Made by a program: the position numbers and the translations under genes. From Betaproteobacteria bacterium UKL13-2 (lineage in GTDB: Bacteria; Pseudomonadota; Gammaproteobacteria; Burkholderiales; Usitatibacteraceae), in the NCBI GenBank assembly GCA_001602455.1, contig CP012157.1, positions 3,033,733 through 3,097,732 on the forward strand: 64,000 nucleotides of DNA. Direction: 5' to 3'. Of this stretch, positions 58,937-64,000 are shown piece after piece (within the stretch, counting starts at the first letter, position 1; each line of letters starts with the position of its first letter). The notes under the pieces were generated by a model. It did no database searches. It saw nothing but the letters and a program-made list of their open reading frames with translations, and was not told the DNA's origin.

Positions 58937-59449
58937 TTGAAGACTTACGCCAAACCAATTCGAGCCTTACTCGGAGAGAACGACTTCATTGCGCCTTTGG
59001 TGGCGCAGCATCGACGTCTTTCTCGCCTTCAACAATCGTTTGCAGACACGCTCCCGCCCGGTTGGAATTCCTTATGCCGGGTAGCTGCAGTGGAGGGGTC
59101 TACGGTGGTTATTGCGGCAGCCAACGGGGCCATTGCGACGAATCTGAAAGCTTATTCGCCACGACTTCTTGAGAATTTTCGAAACGTTCTTGAGAAAAAA
59201 ACAATGAAGGAACAAGAGGTTACATCAATTCGGATCGTTGTGCAACCCGAGATATCGACCTGGCGACCACCGACGCCGACCTCAATCAAGTTAGCCTCCG
59301 CCAAAACCTCGATGAGCACTCAGCAACTTGATGATTTGGCGAAAAAATTAGATGATTCACCGCTGAAACGTGCGATATCCAAAATACAGGCGAAACAGGA
59401 AGCAAAGAGTAAGCGGGCGCTTACAGATAAGAAAAAACTACAAGAATAA
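58937..59449 (+). CDS. DUF721 (DciA-like) protein
   Basis: A 170-residue protein. The N-terminal 90 residues fit the DUF721/DciA fold (LSRLQQSFADTLPPGW, then VAAVEGSTVVIAAANGAIA in two parts). The C-terminal half is lysine-rich and probably disordered. DciA acts as a loader of the replicative helicase in bacteria lacking DnaC. Short DUF721 proteins next to secA may have other roles. Divergent from the peptidase by 23 nt and convergent with the next gene by 12 nt of overlap. Confidence 0.75.
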   Translation: MKTYAKPIRALLGENDFIAPLVAQHRRLSRLQQSFADTLPPGWNSLCRVAAVEGSTVVIAAANGAIATNLKAYSPRLLENFRNVLEKKTMKEQEVTSIRIVVQPEISTWRPPTPTSIKLASAKTSMSTQQLDDLAKKLDDSPLKRAISKIQAKQEAKSKRALTDKKKLQE

Positions 59450-59623
59450 TAGCCGCTCAACCACAAAGATCACGGCAATTAGCGCAGCAAAGGCCAAGGT
59501 GACTTTGATGATTATCTTGGTGGCGCGTAAAAAATTAGGGTTTTTCGTGAACAGATACCCTAGAAAGGTGATGGATGCTCCCATCACCGCAAACAACAGC
59601 AAAAATCGAAGGCCGATGAGCAT
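59438..59623 (-). CDS. Small inner-membrane protein, unknown function
   Basis: A 61-residue protein with two hydrophobic segments (residues 3-25 and 37-60), separated by a short polar loop TKNPNFLRA. It lies 4 nt downstream of lpxC on the same strand. Its last 12 nt overlap the end of DUF721 on the other strand. Small proteins of this type are found beside lpxC in betaproteobacteria. Its role is unknown. Confidence 0.7.
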   Translation of the reverse strand: MLIGLRFLLLFAVMGASITFLGYLFTKNPNFLRATKIIIKVTLAFAALIAVIFVVERLLFL

Positions 59624-59627
59624 CGTA

Positions 59628-60560
59628 TTAAACCGGTTGCGGCGCGGTGGACAAGCTCATCACACCAAAGGCACCGGGCAATTCGTCACGACGATCAAAG
59701 GTCACCATCTCGTAGGCAGTTTCATCTGCCAACAATGCCCGCACCAGTTGGTTATTCATGGCGTGGCCGGATTTGACGCCGGTAAAGGCACCGATCAACG
59801 GGTGGCCGAGCATATACAAATCACCCACTGCGTCGAGCGCTTTGTGTTTGACAAACTCATCCTCGGTGCGCAAGCCATCCGGGTTGAGTACATGAAAGTC
59901 ATCGATCACGATCACGTTATCGAGTGAACCGCCACGCCCCAAGCCGGCCTGCCGCATGGCTTCGACTTCGTGCGTGAAACCGAACGTGCGGGCACGGGCA
60001 ACTTCTTTCACAAACGGCGTCTCGGCGAAATCGACTTCGACTTCATTCTGCCGACCATGAAACACTGGATGGTCGAAGGCAATCGAGAACTTGAGCTTAA
60101 AACCATTAAACGGCTCAAGCCGCACCAGCTTGTCTTTGTCTTTCAGCTCGATGGTCTTCTTCACGCGGATGTACTTCTTCGCCGGCGCTTGCTCTTCAAT
60201 GCCCGCCGCTTGCATCAAAAAGACAAACGGCGCCGCGCTACCATCCATGATCGGTACTTCAACCGCATTCAAATCCACATAGGCATTGTCGATGCCGAGC
60301 CCCGCAAAGGCGGACATCAAGTGCTCGACGGTGGCGACGTTTGCCCCGGTTTGGCCATCTTCGATACGCGTTGACATGCGCGTATCGTTCACGTTCAACG
60401 CATGCGCCCGCACCGTCGGGGCACCTGGCATATCAGTACGACAGAACACGATGCCGGTATTCGGCGCGGCCGGGCGTATCGTCATCTCAACCCGAAGGCC
60501 GAGGTGGACGCCGACGCCAGTGGCGCGAACTTTGTTTTTAACGGTGCGTTGTTTGATCAC
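59628..60560 (-). CDS. lpxC: UDP-3-O-acyl-N-acetylglucosamine deacetylase
   Basis: Zinc amidase that commits UDP-acyl-GlcNAc to lipid A. The 310-residue protein begins at GTG 60560 (IKQRTVKNKVRATGVGVHLG, the family N-terminus). The zinc ligands are in TVEHLMSA and in KHKALDAVGDLYMLG, and the catalytic histidine is in SGHAMNN. A 36-codon frame extension upstream is not homologous. In relatives ftsZ often lies upstream. Here the region upstream is accessory. Confidence 0.97.
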   Translation of the reverse strand: MIKQRTVKNKVRATGVGVHLGLRVEMTIRPAAPNTGIVFCRTDMPGAPTVRAHALNVNDTRMSTRIEDGQTGANVATVEHLMSAFAGLGIDNAYVDLNAVEVPIMDGSAAPFVFLMQAAGIEEQAPAKKYIRVKKTIELKDKDKLVRLEPFNGFKLKFSIAFDHPVFHGRQNEVEVDFAETPFVKEVARARTFGFTHEVEAMRQAGLGRGGSLDNVIVIDDFHVLNPDGLRTEDEFVKHKALDAVGDLYMLGHPLIGAFTGVKSGHAMNNQLVRALLADETAYEMVTFDRRDELPGAFGVMSLSTAPQPV

Positions 60561-60830
60561 AGGGTGGCAGATGAGTGCGTAAGATCGTAAGTGCGTGAAT
60601 GCGTAAATACAAAAGCGCAAAAGCGCGGGCGCATCACAGGTTGTTATTTTACAGTCTTGCCGACGCACCCGATTTGAGGTGACCAGCCGACATGGATTGT
60701 GTGTCGGCTATTTTCCGTCGGGAACCGCTGCGGCTGACCCAAAGGACATGGCGACTGCCCGAAACCGGACCTTTAACGTCTGAATTCACCCGACTGCATG
60801 GTATGTCGCGCCATCCGGTGAAATGATGGG
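60561..60830. other. Intergenic region upstream of lpxC
   Basis: 270 nt with no gene. It has short repeats of GTGCGTAA/GCGTAA near 60570-60605 just before lpxC. The lpxC promoter should lie here but was not clear. Confidence 0.5.
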
Positions 60831-61271
60831 TTAGGTCTTACGACGAAAGAAGGCTTCATTTGGGTGTGGAACAATTTTTTCCATCTCCTCCATGTGCAAT
60901 TTTTGAGCCACCTTGGCTTTTCGAACAGTCGCACGGCAGTCTTTACACCTGTTTGCTTCGACGTAAATCGGGATCGTCAGCTCCTCAAACCAATGCTTCT
61001 GTTCCTCCTTTGAAAAGACAAATTCAACCCCACAATCCACGCATTTCTTAGACTGGTCTTGGTACCAGAAAATCGGGGCCCCGTTGTGTGGCTTGTGTTT
61101 TGACCAGTCAGCCGGAATTGTATCTTTAGGCATGCGGTCCATCATCCATGAGTAATACTCTTGAGTCGTGTATCGCGGCCACTCAAGTGGCAAGGGGTGT
61201 GCAAGCGACGCAGCGACCGAAGTGGTCACCGGTTTTGCGGCTCTTTTCTTTCGCATGCCTTTAACCTTCAT
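60831..61271 (-). CDS. Zinc-ribbon domain protein (zf-trcl type)
   Basis: A 146-residue cytoplasmic protein with a C4 zinc ribbon at about residues 77-115: KKCVDCGVEFVFSKEEQKHW and NRCKDCR. The N-terminus is basic, and the middle is rich in aromatic residues (YTTQEYYSWMMDRM). The family has no known function. It is the first gene of the accessory end. Confidence 0.75.
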   Translation of the reverse strand: MKVKGMRKKRAAKPVTTSVAASLAHPLPLEWPRYTTQEYYSWMMDRMPKDTIPADWSKHKPHNGAPIFWYQDQSKKCVDCGVEFVFSKEEQKHWFEELTIPIYVEANRCKDCRATVRKAKVAQKLHMEEMEKIVPHPNEAFFRRKT

Positions 61272-61736
61272 GGCTGAATGACAGACCTAACTTAATTTAT
61301 GGCGACAACCCGAATCTCGACAATGTTTTGGGCTGACTCACTATTTGTTTGAATATGTGGGTTCACAAGCCATTACATTACCACTGCTGATGGAATCAGA
61401 CGCCGGGCAAAAACATGGGAAAAATGGGGTCAGACACTCATGGCACTACCTTAAGTCTGTCGTCCCGGCGAAGGCCGGGATCCAAGTTGAATTTTTTTAG
61501 ATAACCTAACGAACTTGAACCCCGGCTCGGCACAACCCCTGTGGTTGTTCGCCGGGGAGACAGTTTTCGGAGTCGGTTTAGGCAAGCCGATGTCTTTAAG
61601 TTGAGAGTAGATGTTCGCTTAAGGTAGTGCCATGAGTGTCTGACCCCATTTACCTCCCATGCACACCTGCACTGTGGCGCGGGCTTTGTGGCATGCCGTT
61701 GGCTCTCAGGTTGAGCGAGGGGTTAGACCGCGCTCG
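61272..61736. other. 465-bp gene-free stretch containing a mobile-type element
   Basis: It holds the 230-bp inverted-repeat element (listed separately). The 150 nt before it and the 85 nt after it show no gene. Confidence 0.6.
61422..61651. mobile_element. 230-bp element with 34-bp perfect terminal inverted repeats
   Basis: The ends 61422-61455 and 61618-61651 are exact reverse complements over 34 bp, beginning AAATGGGGTCAGACAC. The interior has a small inverted pair, CCCGGC/GCCGGG-like, near 61472-61488. The first 16 bases match the flanks of the transposase gene at 62791 and 63574, so it is probably a non-autonomous element moved by that transposase or a relative. Confidence 0.85.
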
Positions 61737-62036
61737 CTACGCAGCCAGGAGTGAACACCTTTGGATCGTGGCCAGTTCCTTGTGGAGTGCTTCCTTGGCA
61801 ATGGCCGTGTCATAGGCGGCCTGCCCGCGCAACCACCAACCGTCGCTCAGCCCGAAGTAGCGGCAAAGCCGAAGGTCCGTGTCGGCCGTGACTGCCCTCT
61901 TGCCAGAAACGATCTCGCCGATTCGCTGTGGCGGTACGCCAATGTCTTTGGCGAGGCGGTACTTTGTAAGACCAAGTGGCTTGAGAAATTCTTCTTCAAG
62001 CATATCGCCTGGCGAGACAGGTAGAACGGTGCGCAT
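61737..62036 (-). CDS. higA: HigA-family antitoxin
   Basis: A 99-residue XRE helix-turn-helix antitoxin. The block PVSPGDMLEEEFLKPLGLTK is the HigA N-terminus. The HTH is in RLAKDIGVPPQRIGEIVSGKRAVTADT, in two pieces. It lies 11 nt after higB, the usual toxin-first order of HigBA. Confidence 0.93.
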   Translation of the reverse strand: MRTVLPVSPGDMLEEEFLKPLGLTKYRLAKDIGVPPQRIGEIVSGKRAVTADTDLRLCRYFGLSDGWWLRGQAAYDTAIAKEALHKELATIQRCSLLAA

Positions 62037-62047
62037 GATCTCTTCCT

Positions 62048-62329
62048 TCAGTGATAGTCGACGATCTCTACATTCTCAGCACCTTGTGGTGTCCAGACGA
62101 AGCAGACGCGCCACTGCTGGTTAATGCGAATGCTGTGCTGACCCCTTCGATCATCTTTCAGCGCTTCGAGTGCGTTGCCGGGCGGCACCCTCAGATCGTC
62201 AAGAACTGCCGACCAGTCCAACTGTGCAAGCTTGCGGAGCGCAGGTCGTTCAATGTTCACCCAGCGCTTTACGCGCTTACCCTCGAAAAGGGCTTGAGTT
62301 TCTTTGCACTTGAAGTTCTTGATAGGCAC
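62048..62329 (-). CDS. higB: HigB-family toxin (RelE-like mRNase)
   Basis: A 93-residue RelE-fold toxin that cleaves ribosome-bound mRNA. MPIKNFKCKETQALFEGKRV is the family N-terminus. RPALRKLAQLD, the HSIRINQQWRVCFVW core and the C-terminal VEIVDYH are all present. The start is GTG at 62329, only two nt after the predicted transcription start, so translation may be leaderless. Confidence 0.92.
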   Translation of the reverse strand: MPIKNFKCKETQALFEGKRVKRWVNIERPALRKLAQLDWSAVLDDLRVPPGNALEALKDDRRGQHSIRINQQWRVCFVWTPQGAENVEIVDYH

Positions 62330-62337
62330 GGGTCGCG

Positions 62338-62366
62338 ATATTAACGCGGTACGTTTATAGTGTCAA
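62338..62366 (-). promoter_or_regulatory. Consensus promoter of higBA
   Basis: On the minus strand TTGACA (62366-62361), 17 nt, TAATAT (62343-62338). Transcription would start about 62331, immediately before the GTG start of higB. The sequence CGCGATATTAACGCG across the -10 may be the operator. Confidence 0.8.
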
Positions 62367-62476
62367 GCCCCAGCCTCTTCCAACGGCATATGCGTCTGAG
62401 AGGGGCATTGCGTTTCCAACGGCATCTGCGTCTGAAATGAGGATTTTGGGTCGATTATCCAGAAATGGTCATCGAC

Positions 62477-62780
62477 ATGAACGACGCACGGCTCGACACA
62501 ATTGAGCAAATCCGATAATTTCTGGCTGGTACCGCAGATGTAGGCTTCTCCCTCTCCACCGATAAAACAGTCCGTTATGGGTTCGTCTCGACCGTACTCA
62601 AGCGCCACCGGTATTTTGAAAGGACGAAGGGACAGCGCGGTGTGCTATTCGCCTACCTGCTACGTCTTAGCGGTTATACCCGCCAGCATCTGACCAAACT
62701 CATTGCCCGCTTCCGGCAAGAACGTTCACTTGCGCCGCGAAGCCGCGCTAGCCGCACCAACTTTGGCTATCGAGGGAAAA
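62477..62780 (+). pseudogene. 5' remnant of an IS transposase with an in-frame stop
   Basis: A frame beginning at ATG 62477 (MNDARLDTIEQIR) meets TAA at 62516-62518 where relatives have a glutamine codon. It then continues as FLAGTADVGF, the KGQRGVLFAYLLRLSGYTRQ block, and HLTKLIARF, the N-terminal helix-turn-helix pattern of a family of DDE/integrase-core transposases (from memory). The sense ends at 62780, where the REP-like arm and the tyrosine transposase begin, so that element has truncated it. Confidence 0.6.
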
Positions 62781-62790
62781 ATGTGAGGGA

Positions 62791-62813
62791 AAAATGGGGT
62801 CAGACACCATTTT
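62791..62813. repeat. REP-like arm at the 3' end of the tyrosine transposase gene
   Basis: AAATGGGGTCAGACACCATTT (62792-62812) is the reverse complement of 63554-63574. It contains the stop codon of the transposase gene (TGA at 62800-62802 on the minus strand). Confidence 0.85.
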
Positions 62814-63513
62814 CTCCCCCCGGCTTTTTCGGCCTTCCTCTAGCCGCCGGTGAAGCGCGTCGTTCAGACAAAGCTTCAATTTCTTGCCGAAACCTCTCGC
62901 TGCCAAGAGCCCAACCTTTATGGCTCGCCTCCCGAATGGCCCGAAGTTCGTCCGCTTCGAGTTCCGTTCGGAACAACGCCCGATACGCGGCGCGCCTTTC
63001 GGAAGGGTCTCTTGCGAGCTGAACGTACTGATCATGCTCGATCAGCCAATTGAGGTTTATGTCGTCCTCGCCGTAGGCATAACGACGATGGCTGGACCAT
63101 TTGTACTGCCGGGGTTGTTCCACCATCCCGGCTCGCACGGGATTCATTTCGATGTACCGCATGAGCTTTAAAAGATATTGCTCGGTATCGACAACGGTCG
63201 CCCGATAGCGGCCTTCCCACAGGGTGCCGCTGCGCTTATGCGTAAAGTTGAAGTACTGGACATATTTGCGACCTGCTGACTGAAACATCTTGCTAATACT
63301 GTCGTCGTAAGTCGGCGTCGCTAACAGATGAATGTGGTTGGTCATCCACACATACGCGTGAATCGCAAGCCCGAATCGCCCGGCCGCTTCGACGAGGGCA
63401 TCACGAAAAAACTGAAAGTCGTCATCGGTGACAAAAATTGCCTGACGATTGTTGCCGCGCTGGATGATGTGCTGCGGCTGGCCGGGGATCACGTAGCGGG
63501 GAAGGCGTGCCAT
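62800..63513 (-). CDS. REP-associated tyrosine transposase (Y1_Tnp / RAYT)
   Basis: A 237-residue single-strand transposase of the HUH type, related to IS200/IS605 TnpA. HUH histidines are H60 and H62 in MTNHIHLLATP. The catalytic tyrosine is probably Y113 or Y120, in EQYLLKLMRYIEMNPVRAGM. An N-terminal PRYVIPGQPQHIIQRGNNRQ is typical. It is bounded by inverted arms of 21 bp, one overlapping its stop codon. RAYTs mobilise REP-type palindromes and do not carry resistance or other cargo. Whether it is active is unknown. Confidence 0.9.
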   Translation of the reverse strand: MARLPRYVIPGQPQHIIQRGNNRQAIFVTDDDFQFFRDALVEAAGRFGLAIHAYVWMTNHIHLLATPTYDDSISKMFQSAGRKYVQYFNFTHKRSGTLWEGRYRATVVDTEQYLLKLMRYIEMNPVRAGMVEQPRQYKWSSHRRYAYGEDDINLNWLIEHDQYVQLARDPSERRAAYRALFRTELEADELRAIREASHKGWALGSERFRQEIEALSERRASPAARGRPKKPGGENGV

Positions 63514-63546
63514 GAGGATTTTGACGAGTTGGAGATCACTACTCTA

Positions 63547-63574
63547 CCATTTTAAATGGTGTCTGACCCCATTT
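63547..63574. repeat. REP-like arm at the 5' end of the tyrosine transposase gene
   Basis: AAATGGTGTCTGACCCCATTT (63554-63574) pairs with 62792-62812. An extra local palindrome CCATTTTAAATGG (63548-63560) overlaps its inner end. The arm also supplies an ATG (63556) in frame with the downstream lipoprotein. Confidence 0.85.
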
Positions 63575-63588
63575 ACCCGACCTTTGGT

Positions 63589-64000
63589 GTGGCTGCAAAT
63601 TTGCTCCTACTAACTGGGTGCGCATCTGTTTGTGCAGATAGAGAAGTGGTCGAGATGACTCCGCTATCGGAAGTGCGCGATATACGGGTCGAGAAAACCC
63701 AATCCTATTGGGTGCGTTTCGTCTTGGGCTCGAAAGCGCAAGTTGATCTGGCGCCATGCCCCTATCTTCCGATCTACCATGGCTCGCTCTGCGTTCAAAT
63801 TCGGCCAGCAGAGGGCCAGCGAGTCAGGTTGTCCAGCAATGTTTTCTCGTATCAACAAGATTCTGGATTAGCGACGCCTCTTACGGCGAGCGATGTTACG
63901 TACACCATAATGTGCAGCACCGAGAGTGGCAAACGAGAATGCTCGTCAAGGGAAGAACCTCCAACTTCGTCAAAGGTTACAAGCAAACTCGTCCGACACG
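63589..64000 (+). CDS. Putative lipoprotein, 3' end beyond the window
   Basis: An open frame with no stop to the window end, at least 137 codons. GTG 63589 gives VAANLLLLTGCASVCADRE, with a lipobox LLTGC, so an outer-membrane or periplasmic lipoprotein is likely. The frame also continues upstream to ATG 63556 inside the REP-like arm. No family recognised. Four or more cysteines occur (CASVC, APCPY, SLCV, TIMCS). Confidence 0.6.
   Translation, partial: MAANLLLLTGCASVCADREVVEMTPLSEVRDIRVEKTQSYWVRFVLGSKAQVDLAPCPYLPIYHGSLCVQIRPAEGQRVRLSSNVFSYQQDSGLATPLTASDVTYTIMCSTESGKRECSSREEPPTSSKVTSKLVRH

Noticed and set aside
62363-62608. 81-codon minus-strand frame
   Set aside because: It lies antisense over the transposase relic, its C-terminus comes from two near-copies of CCAACGGCAT, and no promoter is seen. 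The relic explains the conservation better.

Overview
The window looks like a chromosome segment of a Gram-negative betaproteobacterium (inference). The evidence is the lipid A and outer-membrane genes (two LpxL-type acyltransferases, lpxC), the gene orders dapF-DUF484-xerC and argJ-DUF815-Nudix/ThiE, the block secA-M23 peptidase-DUF721-lpxC, the PntAB transhydrogenase, and an SAH riboswitch in front of ahcY. No tRNA, rRNA, CRISPR array or prophage was seen. Most of the window is ordinary, tightly packed housekeeping DNA. The right end, from about 60.6 kb, is accessory.

Layout. 0-4.7 kb: a membrane fatty-acid desaturase, ribosomal proteins L28/L33, radC, dut, a DUF192 protein and an MGMT/ATL-like protein. 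4.7-11.7 kb: addA, addB and fdxA, overlapping on the minus strand. 11.9-20 kb: trxA, rho, pntB/pntA, a MidA-type methyltransferase, a pteridine-reductase-like SDR and ttcA. 20.2-25.8 kb: the methyl cycle (metF, ahcY with its SAH riboswitch, metK). A VapBC-type toxin-antitoxin pair and the remains of a DNA methyltransferase gene sit between ahcY and metF. 25.9-32.8 kb: two tandem LpxL/HtrB acyltransferases, dapF, DUF484, xerC and a penicillin-acylase family hydrolase. 33.1-38.4 kb: a probable zinc-homeostasis cluster of a Fur/Zur-like regulator, two COG0523 GTPases, a MacB-like ABC transporter whose permease carries a duplicated His-rich stretch, and a DUF3299 protein. 38.5-43.4 kb: hslVU, a bufferin-type operon (DUF2282 precursor, DUF692 MNIO enzyme, DUF2063 partner) and a small heat-shock protein. 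43.7-50.5 kb: trmL, comF, the biotin genes bioB-F-H-C-D without bioA, and a PCu(A)C copper chaperone. 50.6-60.6 kb: a PlsC-like acyltransferase, the Nudix-ThiE fusion, DUF815, argJ, a cupin, secA, an M23 peptidase, DUF721, a small membrane protein and lpxC. 60.6-64 kb: a zinc-ribbon protein, a 230-bp element with 34-bp perfect inverted ends, higBA, a broken IS transposase, a REP-associated tyrosine transposase whose flanks share the ends of the 230-bp element, and a lipoprotein gene cut by the window end.

The most interesting non-coding structure is in four places. The SAH riboswitch has a terminator sharing its 3' strand. A palindromic element of 122-134 bp occurs twice, with GGGAACTTCT ends. 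A 50-bp repeat abuts the stop codons of pntB and trmL. The transposase at 62.8-63.5 kb is paired with a probable non-autonomous element. I found no system that is clearly without precedent. The bufferin operon, the zinc cluster and the mobile-element pair are the best candidates for follow-up.
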